Shown one piece after another: positions 1 through 8,767 of a stretch of DNA of 64,000 bases (position 1 is the stretch's first letter; every line of letters begins with the position of its first letter). The notes under the pieces were generated by a model that saw only the letters and a list, made by a program, of their open reading frames with translations, made no database searches and was not told where the DNA came from. Source of the stretch: Saccharothrix obliqua (GTDB taxonomy: Bacteria; Actinomycetota; Actinomycetes; Mycobacteriales; Pseudonocardiaceae); assembly GCF_019375475.1 (NCBI RefSeq), contig NZ_JAHXGQ010000002.1, positions 372,001 to 436,000 of the forward strand. Direction: 5' to 3'. The position numbers and the translations under genes were made by a program.

Positions 1-1501
1 GCCAGTCCCGGGACGGACCGGCGCCCTCGGCCTTGGACGTGAATATCTCCACGACCTCGCCGTTCTCGAGCTTCCGCTCCAGCGCGACCAGCCGCCCGTT
101 CACCCGCGCGCCGATGCACCGGTGCCCGACCTCCGTGTGCACGGCGTACGCGAAGTCGACCGGCGTGGAACCCGTCGGCAACGTCACCACGTCGCCCTTC
201 GGCGTGAAGACGAAGATCTCGCGCGCCGCGAGGTCGAACCGCAGCGACTCCAGGAACTCGCCGGGGTCGGCGGCCTCGCGCTGCCAGTCGAGGAGCTGGC
301 GCATCCACGCCATCTCGTCCACCTCGACGCCCTTGCCGCTGTGCGTGCCGCGGGTCTCCTTGTACCGCCAGTGCGCGGCGATGCCGTACTCGGCCGTGCG
401 GTGCATGTCGTAGGTGCGGATCTGCACCTCCAACGGCTTGCCGTCCGGTCCGATCACGGTCGTGTGCAACGACTGGTACACACCGAACCGCGGCTGCGCG
501 ATGTAGTCCTTGAACCGGCCGGGCATCGGCTGCCACAACGCGTGCACGACGCCCATCGCGGCGTAGCAGTCGCGTACCTCGTCGACCTGTATGCGCACGC
601 CCACCAGGTCGTGGATGTCGTCGAAATCGCGACCACGCACGATCATCTTCTGGTGGATCGAGTAGTAGTGCTTGGGCCTGCCCTCGACCTTCGCCGTTAT
701 CCGGGCGGCCTCCAGCTGCCCGGCCAGCTCGTTGATCACACCGCTGAGGTACGTGTCGCGGGACGGCGCGCGGTTGGCCACCAGCCGCACGATCTCGTCG
801 TACTTCTTGGGCTGGAGGATGGCGAACGCCAGGTCCTCCAGCTCCCACTTCACGGTCGCCATGCCGAGGCGGTGCGCGAGCGGGGCCAGCACCTCCAGGG
901 TCTCGCGTGCCTTGCGGGCCTGCTTCTCGGGCGGCAGGAAGCGCATGGTGCGCATGTTGTGCAGCCGGTCGGCCAGCTTGATGACCAGGACCCGCGGGTC
1001 CTTCGCCATCGCGATGACCATCTTGCGGATCGTCTCCGCCTCGGCCGCCGCGCCCAGCTTGACCTTGTCCAGCTTCGTCACGCCGTCGACCAGCAGGGCG
1101 ACCTCGTTGCCGAAGTCCTCCCGCAACTGGTCCAGCGAGTAGTCGGTGTCCTCCACCGTGTCGTGCAGCAGGGCCGCCACGAGGGTGGTGGTGTCCATGC
1201 CCAGCTCGGCCAGGATCGTGGCCACGGCGAGCGGGTGCGTGATGTACGGGTCACCCGACTTCCGCCGCTGCGGGCGGTGCTTCTCCTCGGCCACGTCGTA
1301 GGCGTGTTGGAGGAGGGCGAGGTCCGCCTTGGGGTGCAGGTCCCGGTGTACCGCGGCCAGGGGTTCGAGGACCTGCTTCACCGGGGCCGCCCGCTGGGCG
1401 GTGATCCGGCGGGCCAGGCGGGCACGCACACGACGGGTGGCCGACGGCGGCCGTGCCGGCACGGGTTGCGTCGTCGCTGCGGGTTCGGTGTCCTGGCTCA
1501 A
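1..1501 (-). CDS. rel: Bifunctional (p)ppGpp synthetase/hydrolase Rel, 3' end cut by window
   Basis: Makes and degrades the stringent-response alarmone (p)ppGpp from GTP/GDP and ATP in the cytoplasm. About 500 of the usual 750-800 residues are present. The HD hydrolase domain has His-Asp at residues 113-114 (LLHDTVEDT), followed by a synthetase domain with YYSIHQKM and a quasi-conserved QSLHTT stretch. The TGS domain starts near residue 440 (FVFTPKGDV) and is cut by the window edge. The TTG start is chosen because GAGGAG lies 6 bases upstream; no better in-frame start is visible. It lies downstream of apt in the usual actinobacterial order, but a long hairpin sits between them, so it may have its own transcript. 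Function is secure by family; only the C-terminal regulatory part is missing. Confidence 0.96.
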   Translation of the reverse strand, partial: MSQDTEPAATTQPVPARPPSATRRVRARLARRITAQRAAPVKQVLEPLAAVHRDLHPKADLALLQHAYDVAEEKHRPQRRKSGDPYITHPLAVATILAELGMDTTTLVAALLHDTVEDTDYSLDQLREDFGNEVALLVDGVTKLDKVKLGAAAEAETIRKMVIAMAKDPRVLVIKLADRLHNMRTMRFLPPEKQARKARETLEVLAPLAHRLGMATVKWELEDLAFAILQPKKYDEIVRLVANRAPSRDTYLSGVINELAGQLEAARITAKVEGRPKHYYSIHQKMIVRGRDFDDIHDLVGVRIQVDEVRDCYAAMGVVHALWQPMPGRFKDYIAQPRFGVYQSLHTTVIGPDGKPLEVQIRTYDMHRTAEYGIAAHWRYKETRGTHSGKGVEVDEMAWMRQLLDWQREAADPGEFLESLRFDLAAREIFVFTPKGDVVTLPTGSTPVDFAYAVHTEVGHRCIGARVNGRLVALERKLENGEVVEIFTSKAEGAGPSRDW

Positions 1502-1881
1502 CCGCGCTCCTCGGGGCGTTGCGCCTAGGGCGGGGGGACCCTAGGAATCGAGGATAGCTCCGTGTGGCGGGGAGGCTGGGATGTCAGCCGATGAGCGGCG
1601 CAGTTCACACGGTGAGTTGCATGTGAAAAGTTCTGCTCAGGGGTAGGGCCAAGCACGGGGGCTCTGGGTTAAAAGACTGCGCTCGCCGCGCGGCAGGCCG
1701 CCAAGGATGACGTTGAGGGCTGCGTGTCATCCCCGTATGGCCTGGTCAAGACAACCACCCTTGGTCAGGGAGGGCAAGCGAAAAGCGTGCTTGCCCTCCC
1801 TGACCAAGCGCGGTTCGCTGGCGCGCAGGCCATACGGGGATGACACGCAGCGGGGCTTGGTGTGTGCGGGCTGTGCCCTGG
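1502..1881. other. apt-rel intergenic region
   Basis: No convincing gene lies here. The stretch holds the rel ribosome-binding site (GAGGAG close to the TTG start), a more AT-rich segment around 1590-1680 that could carry the rel promoter, and a 133-base hairpin element annotated separately. Open frames crossing it on both strands are products of the inverted repeat. Confidence 0.7.
1719..1851. repeat. Long two-tier hairpin (palindromic element)
   Basis: The outer arms 1719-1744 and 1826-1851 are 26-base perfect inverted repeats. The inner arms 1760-1779 and 1789-1808 are 20-base perfect inverted repeats around a 9-base loop (gaaaagcgt). Between the two tiers is an unpaired 15/17-base internal loop. 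It lies 30 bases after the apt stop on the transcribed strand and about 220 bases before rel. It could end or process the secDF-apt transcript, or be a small non-autonomous palindromic element. There is no T-tract and I saw no second copy in the window. Confidence 0.85.
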
Positions 1882-2400
1882 TCAGATCGACAAGAGTGCG
1901 TTTACGGAGCGGCCTGGTAGGCGGTCTCGGCCGGCCAGGTCGGTGATCTCCAGCAGGACCGCGATGCCGGTTACCACGCCGCCCGCGCGTTCCACCAGGG
2001 TGCACGCCGCCGCCGCGGTGCCGCCGGTTGCCAGCACGTCGTCCACGACCACCACCTGCTGACCGGGGCTGATGGAGCCGGCCGGCAGTTCGAGGGTCGC
2101 GGTGCCGTACTCCAGGTCGTAGGAAACCCGGTGGGCCACCGCGGGCAGCTTGCCCGGCTTGCGGAGCGGGACGACGCCGTAGCGCCAGCCGTAGCCGAGG
2201 GCCGCGCCCAGCAGGAAGCCGCGGGACTCGATCGCGGCTACCAGCTGGGTGTCCGGGTGGATCTTGTCCTGGAGGGCGTCCACCACGGCGCGCAGGGCGT
2301 CCGGGTCGGCCAGGACGGGCGTGAGGTCCCGGAAGACGACCCCCGGTTGGGGGAAGTCCGGGACCTCACGCAACAGCCCCAGGGCCCGGTCCAGCTTCAA
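1882..2400 (-). CDS. apt: Adenine phosphoribosyltransferase
   Basis: Converts adenine and PRPP to AMP in purine salvage. The 172 residues match the family length. The PRPP-binding loop is intact (VVVVDDVLATGGTA, residues 117-130) and the N-terminal part shows the flexible-loop region LRKPGKLP. The start is a TTG whose last two bases and the following A form the secF stop (TTGA overlap), so translation is coupled to secF. The residues before it belong to another frame of secF. Placement between secF and rel is the standard actinobacterial arrangement. The ribosome-binding site is weak (AAGAAG), fitting coupling rather than independent initiation. Confidence 0.95.
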   Translation of the reverse strand: MKLDRALGLLREVPDFPQPGVVFRDLTPVLADPDALRAVVDALQDKIHPDTQLVAAIESRGFLLGAALGYGWRYGVVPLRKPGKLPAVAHRVSYDLEYGTATLELPAGSISPGQQVVVVDDVLATGGTAAAACTLVERAGGVVTGIAVLLEITDLAGRDRLPGRSVNALLSI

Positions 2401-3575
2401 CGGTGCTTCTTGCCGGTCGGGCGCCTGCGCGCGTCCGACGCCTTGCCGGTGCGGGCCGGGACGCCGGACGCCGCGGTCAGCGCCTTCTCCCGCCGCAGCT
2501 CGGCCTGCACCGCCTCGTCGTCGGTCGACTCGACGATGTCGCCACCGGACACCACCTCGCCACCCGACTTGCGCGCCAGGTTGTCGCGGCGCGCCCGGAC
2601 GCGGGCCGCCTGCGCCTGGTAGCGCGGGTCGCGCATCTTCAGGTCCACGGCCACGGGGGTCGCGATGTAGATGGACGACAGGGCGCCGATGGCCATACCG
2701 GTCAGCTGCACCAGGGCGAGGTCCTTCAACGTGCCGACGCCGAGCAGGCCGACGCCGATCGCCAGCAGGCCCAGCACGGGCAGCAGGGCGATGAGCGAGG
2801 TGTTGATGGACCGCATCAGGGTCTGGTTGACCGCCAGGTTGGCCGCCTCGGCGTAGGTGCGCCTGGTGAGGCCGAGCAGTCCTCTGGTGTTCTCCTTGAC
2901 CTTGTCGAACACGACGACTGTGTCGTACAGCGAGAAGCCCAGGATCGTCAGCAGGCCGATGACGGTCGCGGGCGAGACCTCGAAGCCGACGAGCGAGTAG
3001 ATGCCCGCCGTGATGATCACGTCGTGCAGCACGGCGACGAGCGCCGCGACGGCCATCGACCACTCGAAGTACAGCGCCAGGAAGATCGCCACGGCCAGGA
3101 AGAACACGCCGAGCGCGATCAACGCCTTGGTGGTGATCTCACCGCCCCAGGACGCGGACACGGCGCTGTCGCTGATGTTGTCGATGCCGCCGTTGGGCTT
3201 CAGGTCGTTGTTGAGACCGTTCTTCAGCTCGGTGATCTTGGCGGTGTCGAGCGTCTCCGACCGGATCTGGATGGTCGCGGCCTGGCCGGTGCCGACGACC
3301 TGGATCGACGTCGGCTCCTCGTTGAGGGCCTTGGTGAAGCTGTCCTTCACCGCCTCGCTGGAGATCTCGCCGGACGCGCTCTGCGCCGACATCTGGATCC
3401 GCGTGCCGCCCGTGAAGTCGATGCCGAGGTTGAAGCCCCGGAACACGATCGACCCGATGCAGACCAGCAGGATCAGGCCGAACAGCACGTACCAGCGCTT
3501 GCGCTTGCCGACGATGTCGAACGCGCCGTTGCCGACGTACAGGCGGTGGAACACGTTGCCCTTGGACTGCGCCAT
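2397..3575 (-). CDS. secF: Protein-export membrane protein SecF
   Basis: Membrane subunit of the SecDF accessory complex, which uses the proton gradient to pull preproteins out of SecYEG. At 392 residues it has a first membrane helix near residues 27-46, a periplasmic domain starting with FNLGIDFTGGTR, and five later helices (for example AVFLALYFEWS and TVIGLLTILGFSLYDTVVVFDKV). The C-terminal tail is charged and lysine/arginine rich. It starts with ATG four bases after the secD stop. Expression with secD and apt as one transcript is inferred from spacing. No anomalies are seen. Confidence 0.97.
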   Translation of the reverse strand: MAQSKGNVFHRLYVGNGAFDIVGKRKRWYVLFGLILLVCIGSIVFRGFNLGIDFTGGTRIQMSAQSASGEISSEAVKDSFTKALNEEPTSIQVVGTGQAATIQIRSETLDTAKITELKNGLNNDLKPNGGIDNISDSAVSASWGGEITTKALIALGVFFLAVAIFLALYFEWSMAVAALVAVLHDVIITAGIYSLVGFEVSPATVIGLLTILGFSLYDTVVVFDKVKENTRGLLGLTRRTYAEAANLAVNQTLMRSINTSLIALLPVLGLLAIGVGLLGVGTLKDLALVQLTGMAIGALSSIYIATPVAVDLKMRDPRYQAQAARVRARRDNLARKSGGEVVSGGDIVESTDDEAVQAELRREKALTAASGVPARTGKASDARRRPTGKKHR

Positions 3576-3578
3576 GGG

Positions 3579-5396
3579 TCAGACCTCCTTCACGGCGGCG
3601 CTCTTGCCGGCCGCGGCGGCGCGGTCTCGGGCGCCTTCCTGGACGGCCCCACCGAGACCGGACAGCTTCGGGCCGGACAGGGACTTCGACTTGGAGACCA
3701 GCGCGACCAGCGGGTGCGTGACCAGGAAGACCACGATGAGGTCGAGGATGGTCGACATGCCGAGGGTGAACGCGAAGCCCTTGACCTGGCCGACCGCGAT
3801 CACGTACAGGATGGCCGAGGCGAGGAAGCTGACCGCGTCCGCCGAGAGGATGGTGCGGCGCGACCGGACCCAGGCGCGCGGCACGGCCGAGCGGAACGTC
3901 CGGCCCTCGCGAACCTCGTCTTTCAGCCGTTCGAAGAAGACGACGAACGAGTCCGCCGTGATACCGATGGCGACGATGAAACCGGCGATGCCCGCCAGGT
4001 CGAGGGTGAACCCGATCATCCGGCCGAGCAGGACCAGCACCGCGTACACCACGACGCCGGACAGGATCAGCGACAGGATCGTCAGCAGGCCCAGCAGCCG
4101 GTAGTAGAACAGGCAGTACACGAACACCAGGATCAGGCCGATGCCGCCCGCGATGAGGCCCGCCTCCAGCGAGGCGAGGCCGAGCGTCGCGGACACGGTC
4201 TCCGCCTCGGACGCCTCGAACGACAGCGGCAGCGAGCCGTACTTCAGCACGTTCGCGAGGCCGTCGGCGTCCTTCTGGGTGAACTGGCCGGAGATCTGGG
4301 TGTTGCCGCCCAGGATCGGCTCGTTGATGTTCGGCGCGGACACGACCTGGCTGTCCAGCACGACCGCGACCTGCTGCGACACGTTCGCCGAGGTGAACTT
4401 GCCCCACTTGTCGCCGCCCTCGCTCTTGAAGGTGAGGTTGACGATGAAGCCCGCGCCCTGCGGGTCGGTGCCCGAGGTGGCGTTGCTGATGTCCTCACCG
4501 GTGAGCCGGGAGTACAGGGTGAAGTCGTCGTCCTTGACGCTGCCGTCCTTCGGCGGGGTCACCGGCGCGAGGACGTACTTGAACTCGTTCTTCTGGTCGC
4601 ACGTCAGCAGCGGCAGCGCCGGGTCGTCGTTGCCCAGCAGCGGGTCCTTCTGCGGGCAGGTGAAGGCGGTGAGCGCCTGCGACACGGTCTGCGCGTCGAG
4701 CGTCGTCAGCGACGGGTCCTGCCGGCAGGTCTTGGACTCGTGGATCGCGTCCTCGGGCTTCTCGCCGTACTCGCCGGCGAACACCTTGCGGCAGTCGACC
4801 TCGGGCTTGGCCGGCGCGGACGTCGTCGTGGCGGGCGTCGTCCCGGACGCGGGCGGCGTCGTGGTCGTCGGCTGGGCCGCCAGCGCCGGGGCCGGGCGGC
4901 CCTGGGCGGTGGTGGGCGCGACGGCCGTCTCGGTGCCGCCGGCGGCCGTCGTGGTCGGCGCGGCCGAACCCGACGTGGGCGCGGCCGAACCGGTCGTCGG
5001 CGCGGGCTGCGCGTTCGGCTGCGGCTGGCCGACGACCTTGCGGAAGTTCAGCTTGGCCGTCTGGCCGAGGCGCTTCGCGTTTTCGCCGTCCGTGCCGGGG
5101 ACCGTGATCACCAGGTTGGTGCCGTCGCGGAGCACCTCGGCACCGCTGACGCCGAGGCCGTTCACGCGGGTCTGGATCAACTCGCGCGCCTGGTTCAGCG
5201 CCTGGTCCGTGGGCGTCTCCCCGTCCGGCGCGCGCGCGGTGAGCGTCACCCGCGTGCCACCCTGGAGGTCGATGCCGAGCTTGGGCGTCGCTTTGCCGTT
5301 CCCGGTGAAGAACACCAAGGAGTACAGCGCGACCACGATGAGGACAAACGCGCCCAGGTACTTCATGGGGCGGATTTGCCCGGCCGGAGGTGCCAC
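3579..5396 (-). CDS. secD: Protein-export membrane protein SecD
   Basis: Partner of SecF in the Sec translocase accessory complex. At 605 residues it is long because of a Pro/Thr/Ala-rich insertion in the first periplasmic domain (around residues 170-250), common in actinobacterial SecD. An N-terminal helix (YLGAFVLIVVALYSLVFF) is followed by the hallmark LGIDLQGGTR, and the C-terminal half carries five helices including IAGFIVAIGITADSFVVFFERLKDE. I chose the GTG giving VAPPAGQIRP because AGGAG precedes it and homologues begin this way. An ATG ten codons later (MKYLGAF) lacks a ribosome-binding site. The open frame continues upstream but without family resemblance. Confidence 0.96.
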   Translation of the reverse strand: MAPPAGQIRPMKYLGAFVLIVVALYSLVFFTGNGKATPKLGIDLQGGTRVTLTARAPDGETPTDQALNQARELIQTRVNGLGVSGAEVLRDGTNLVITVPGTDGENAKRLGQTAKLNFRKVVGQPQPNAQPAPTTGSAAPTSGSAAPTTTAAGGTETAVAPTTAQGRPAPALAAQPTTTTPPASGTTPATTTSAPAKPEVDCRKVFAGEYGEKPEDAIHESKTCRQDPSLTTLDAQTVSQALTAFTCPQKDPLLGNDDPALPLLTCDQKNEFKYVLAPVTPPKDGSVKDDDFTLYSRLTGEDISNATSGTDPQGAGFIVNLTFKSEGGDKWGKFTSANVSQQVAVVLDSQVVSAPNINEPILGGNTQISGQFTQKDADGLANVLKYGSLPLSFEASEAETVSATLGLASLEAGLIAGGIGLILVFVYCLFYYRLLGLLTILSLILSGVVVYAVLVLLGRMIGFTLDLAGIAGFIVAIGITADSFVVFFERLKDEVREGRTFRSAVPRAWVRSRRTILSADAVSFLASAILYVIAVGQVKGFAFTLGMSTILDLIVVFLVTHPLVALVSKSKSLSGPKLSGLGGAVQEGARDRAAAAGKSAAVKEV

Positions 5397-5709
5397 GGTC
5401 CGTCCGTCTCCTAGAACTCCGAAGATGCTGTCGAACGCCGCCGCGTCCGCGGGCCGCAGGTCAGGGGGCCCACAGATCAGGGCAGCGCTTGCCCGCCCGG
5501 CACTGCCCTGCCGGGTGATTGCGCAGCGTACCCCGCACCGCGTGAGTTGTCTGTCACCGGTTCCGCCATGGCCCCGAAGCCGCGTACCCCGCAACCCGGC
5601 GGACATAATCCGTCCACCAGGCGGTCAATACCCGCCGATCGGCGTTCACACTTGACCACGCGTTCGGTGACGTGCAATTCAACCGGAACAATTCCGCCGC
5701 CGTGCGAGT

Positions 5710-5766
5710 GGTGTCGCTGATCGGGGCGGGCGGTGTCGCTGATCGGGGCGGGCGGTGTCGCTGATC
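5710..5766. repeat. 22-bp tandem repeat, about 2.6 copies
   Basis: Two exact copies of a 22-base unit (5710-5731 and 5732-5753) are followed by a partial copy of about 13 bases that diverges at ATCAGG. Each copy contains GCTGATCGGGGCGGG. It lies between the yajC terminator and the secD promoter region. It may be slippage or clustered protein-binding sites; nothing else supports a function. Confidence 0.85.
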
Positions 5767-5851
5767 AGGAACGGCCGGGCCGCGACTGCCGAACGCGCGG
5801 GTCATGGCCACGCGGCCCGTCGTGTCGCGTGGCGGATTCCCGCCGGACGAA

Positions 5852-5888
5852 AACGGGGTCGCGCCACGTGAAGTGGAGCGACCCCGTT
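5852..5888 (-). terminator. Intrinsic terminator after yajC
   Basis: On the minus strand an 11-bp stem (AACGGGGTCGC paired with GCGACCCCGTT) with a 15-base loop is followed by TTTTCG. It begins 27 bases after the yajC stop. This is one of the few hairpins here with a run of T, and it implies that yajC is not cotranscribed with secD. Confidence 0.75.
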
Positions 5889-5915
5889 CCCACGCCGGAA
5901 ACGCGCCGGCGGGAG

Positions 5916-6284
5916 TTACTTCTTGGTGTCCTGCTGCACCGGCTTGTCGTCGGCGACCGCGGGAGTCACGTCGGCGACGTCGTCCACCACGACGTCCTCG
6001 ACCTCTTCGACCTCGTCCGCGACCTTCTCGCGGATCGCCTGGCGCAGCCACGTGGTGACCACGCCGTCCGCGATCTCCAGGTCGATCGTGGTGTCGTCGC
6101 TCGCGTCGGCGACGGTCGCGTACAGCCCGGAGGTGGTCATCACCCGGTCGCCCTGCTCAAGCGAGTTGAGCAGCGCCTGCTGCTCGGCGACCGCCTTCTT
6201 CTGCTTGCGCGCGCTGAGGAACAGCGGCACGGCCAGCAGCACGAGCAGCAGCGGGAACATCAAGGAAGACAGGTTGCCCATCAT
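5916..6284 (-). CDS. yajC: Preprotein translocase subunit YajC
   Basis: Small Sec accessory membrane protein associated with SecDF. A single N-terminal helix (MFPLLLVLLAVPLFLSA) is followed by the family core (RKQKKAVAEQQALLNSLEQG then DRVMTTSGLYATV). The tail is a long acidic Glu/Asp/Val-rich extension, which makes it 122 residues rather than about 110. Two ATG codons stand in tandem. GGAG lies only one base before the first and four before the second, so the protein may really start at the second ATG. A terminator follows the gene, so it is probably transcribed apart from secDF. Confidence 0.93.
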   Translation of the reverse strand: MMGNLSSLMFPLLLVLLAVPLFLSARKQKKAVAEQQALLNSLEQGDRVMTTSGLYATVADASDDTTIDLEIADGVVTTWLRQAIREKVADEVEEVEDVVVDDVADVTPAVADDKPVQQDTKK

Positions 6285-6377
6285 TCTCCGATCAACCGGG
6301 CGCGCGGGACATGGTGTGCCCGGAACGTCCGGATTTCTGGGGTGCCGCCGCCGATTGTGCCAGGTCAGCCATCCGGG

Positions 6378-7421
6378 TCAGTCGCCGGCGTCGTCGAACA
6401 GCGTGCGGTTGGCCTCGCCGGGGGCCTTGGCGGGCGGCTGGAGACCGAGGTGCAGCCACGCGGTGGCGGTCGCGACCCGGCCTCGCGGCGTCCTGGCCAA
6501 CATACCGGCCCGGACGAGGTACGGCTCGCAGACCTCCTCGACCGTGGTCGGCTCCTCCCCCACCGCGACGGCCAGCGTGGACACGCCGACCGGTCCACCG
6601 CCGAACGACCGGACCAGCGCGCCGAGCACCGCCCGGTCCAGCCGGTCCAGGCCCAGTTCGTCCACGTCGTAGACGGCCAGGGCGTCCCGCGCGACGTCCC
6701 GGGTGACCGCGCCGTCGGCACGCACCTCGGCGAAGTCGCGCACCCGGCGCAGCAGCCGGTTCGCGATGCGGGGCGTGCCGCGCGACCGGCCCGCGATCTC
6801 CCGCGCGCCGTCCTCGCGCAGGTCCACCCCGAGGATGCGCGCCGAGCGCCGGATGATCAGCTCCAGCTCCTCCGGCGCGTAGAACTCCATGTGGCCGGTG
6901 AAGCCGAACCGGTCGCGCAGCGGACCGGTCAGCGCGCCGGACCGGGTGGTGGCCCCGACCAGCGTGAACGGCGCGATGTCCAGCGGGATGCTGGTCGCAC
7001 CCGGCCCCTTGCCGACTACCACGTCGACCCGGAAGTCCTCCATCGCCAGGTACAGCATCTCCTCGGCGGGCCGGGCCATCCGGTGGATCTCGTCGATGAA
7101 CAGCACGTCGCCCTCGACCAGGTTGGACAGCATCGCGGCGAGGTCGCCCGCGCGCTCCAGCGCCGGACCGGACGTGATGCGCAGCGACGCGCCCAGCTCG
7201 GCGGCGATGATCATGGCGAGGCTGGTCTTGCCGAGGCCGGGCGGCCCGGACAGCAGCACGTGGTCGGGTGGCGCGCCGCGCCGCAACGCGCCGTGCAGCA
7301 CCAGCTCCAGCTGCTCGCGGACCTTCGGCTGCCCGACGAACTCCTGGAGGTCCTTCGGCCGCAGCGTCGACTCGACGTCCCGCTCGGCCGGGTCGGGCAA
7401 CGGGTCGAGTGGTTCGCTCAC
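6378..7421 (-). CDS. ruvB: Holliday junction DNA helicase RuvB
   Basis: AAA+ motor that drives branch migration of Holliday junctions with RuvA and hands them to RuvC. At 347 residues it shows Walker A GPPGLGKT (59-66), Walker B FIDEIHR (DEIH 110-113), sensor 1 GATTRSG and the arginine-finger region GPLRDRFG. The C-terminal winged helix begins near [22 protein letters not shown]. The start is a GTG overlapping the ruvA stop by four bases (GTGA), so the two are translated together. Gene order ruvC-ruvA-ruvB is conserved in actinobacteria. Confidence 0.97.
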   Translation of the reverse strand: MSEPLDPLPDPAERDVESTLRPKDLQEFVGQPKVREQLELVLHGALRRGAPPDHVLLSGPPGLGKTSLAMIIAAELGASLRITSGPALERAGDLAAMLSNLVEGDVLFIDEIHRMARPAEEMLYLAMEDFRVDVVVGKGPGATSIPLDIAPFTLVGATTRSGALTGPLRDRFGFTGHMEFYAPEELELIIRRSARILGVDLREDGAREIAGRSRGTPRIANRLLRRVRDFAEVRADGAVTRDVARDALAVYDVDELGLDRLDRAVLGALVRSFGGGPVGVSTLAVAVGEEPTTVEEVCEPYLVRAGMLARTPRGRVATATAWLHLGLQPPAKAPGEANRTLFDDAGD

Positions 7422-8008
7422 CGCTTGCGCCCCAGCGCGGCCAACGCCCGGCGCAGGACCTCGGACGTGCCCAGCGCGCCGTCTTCGGCGAGCACCGCGT
7501 CCACGGCCTGCTCGGCCTGCTTGGCGGCGAACCCGAGGCCGAGCAACGCCTCCGCGACCTGCGTGCGGACCCGGCCCGCGGTGTCGCCGGCCGTGGGCGC
7601 GGCGGGCAGCTGCCCGACCTTGTCCCGCAGCTCGATGATCAGGCGCTCCGCGCCCTTGCGGCCGATGCCGGGCACCTGGGTGAGCACGGTGATGTTGCCG
7701 TCCGCCAGCGCGGCGCGCAGCTTGTCCGGCTCCAGCACGGCGAGGGTCGCCAGCGCGAGCCGCGGCCCGATCCCGGACACCGTCTGGAGCAGGCCGAACA
7801 GCTCGCGGGACTCGGCGTCGGCGAACCCGAACAGGGTCAGCGAGTCCTCCCGCACCACCAGCGAGGTGGCCAGCGCGATCTCCTCGCCGCGGCGCAGCGT
7901 GGCCAGCGTGGCGGGCGTGGCCTGCACGGCGAAGCCGACACCGCCGACCTCCACCACGACGTGGTCGAGCCCGATGGACAGCACCTGCCCGCGAAGCGAC
8001 GAGATCAC
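7418..8008 (-). CDS. ruvA: Holliday junction DNA helicase subunit RuvA
   Basis: Tetrameric junction-binding protein that loads RuvB. At 196 residues it has the OB-fold start ([26 protein letters not shown]), helix-hairpin-helix motifs ([12 protein letters not shown] and [16 protein letters not shown]) and the C-terminal RuvB-binding domain ([18 protein letters not shown]). It begins with GTG, overlapping the ruvC stop by four bases (GTGA). Nothing unusual. Confidence 0.97.
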   Translation of the reverse strand: MISSLRGQVLSIGLDHVVVEVGGVGFAVQATPATLATLRRGEEIALATSLVVREDSLTLFGFADAESRELFGLLQTVSGIGPRLALATLAVLEPDKLRAALADGNITVLTQVPGIGRKGAERLIIELRDKVGQLPAAPTAGDTAGRVRTQVAEALLGLGFAAKQAEQAVDAVLAEDGALGTSEVLRRALAALGRKR

Positions 8009-8586
8009 CTGGACTTACCTCCGGTCGTGCGTGCACTGGCCTCGGCAAGTCTCGCGCGGTGCGTCCGGGCGAGTTCGGCCGCCCTCGCCCGCGCCTCCTC
8101 CAGGCGCGACCGCATGGGCGCGCGCCACAGGTGGCAGATGGCCAGCGCCAGGGCGTCCGCCGCGTCGGCGGGCTTCGGCGCGGTGCGCAGCCCGAGCAGC
8201 TTGGTCACCATCGCGGTCACCTGCGCCTTGTCCGCCCGGCCGGAACCGGTGACGGCGGCCTTGACCTCGCTGGGCGTGTGGAACACCACGGGCAGGTCGC
8301 GGCGAGCGGCGGCGAGCGCGACCACGCCACCGGCCTGCGCGGTGCCCATCGCGGTGCGCACGTTGTACTGGCTGAACACCCGCTCCACGGCCACCACCTG
8401 CGGCTCATGGCGGTCCAGCCACTCCTCGACCGCGTTGGACAGCAGCAGCAACCGCACCGCGAGGTCGGCGTCCACGGGGGTGCGCACGACGTCCACCGCG
8501 ACCGGGCGCACGGTGCGCCCCGGGCCGCCGTCGACCACCCCGAACCCGCACCGGGTCAGGCCCGGGTCGACTCCGAACACACGCAC
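8005..8586 (-). CDS. ruvC: Holliday junction endonuclease RuvC
   Basis: Resolves Holliday junctions by symmetrical cleavage. At 193 residues it carries the RNase H-like catalytic carboxylates Asp7, Glu68, Asp141 and Asp144 ([23 protein letters not shown]). It starts with GTG: AGGGGG lies eight bases upstream and VRVFGVDPG fits the family N-terminus. A second GTG two codons on has GAGG seven bases before it and is a possible alternative. It is first in the ruvCAB operon; a -10-like TACGGT lies about 40 bases upstream on the minus strand. Confidence 0.97.
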   Translation of the reverse strand: MRVFGVDPGLTRCGFGVVDGGPGRTVRPVAVDVVRTPVDADLAVRLLLLSNAVEEWLDRHEPQVVAVERVFSQYNVRTAMGTAQAGGVVALAAARRDLPVVFHTPSEVKAAVTGSGRADKAQVTAMVTKLLGLRTAPKPADAADALALAICHLWRAPMRSRLEEARARAAELARTHRARLAEASARTTGGKSR

Positions 8587-8767
8587 GCCTCAGGCCCCCT
8601 ACCCACGACCACGAACACCAGTTCGAACCGTACCCGGTGATCGTGGGCGTTCCCGTACCGACACGCGCCGGTGACCTACGGATACCCTCAGGTCGACACA
8701 GCGTTACCGGGTCATTACAGTGACTCGGTCCACTGATCGACTCCAGTCGCGGCATAGGCGGGGTGCC

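Larger units (their letters stand above)
5397..5915. other. secD-yajC intergenic region
   Basis: No gene seen. It holds the yajC terminator, a short tandem repeat (both annotated separately) and the probable secD promoter. On the minus strand TTGACC (5623-5628) precedes an AT-rich ATTATGT box (about 5602-5608). The 15-base spacer is short, so this promoter is only a candidate. It would give a secD leader of about 200 bases. Confidence 0.5.

Noticed and set aside
1707-2005. Short open frames over the apt-rel gap on both strands
   Set aside because: They mirror each other because of the inverted repeat and have no coding features.
2403-5414. A 1003-codon open frame on the plus strand
   Set aside because: It is the antisense shadow of secF and secD. 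Its protein is Arg/Gly/Asp/Val low complexity with no family resemblance, a usual artefact of GC-rich DNA.
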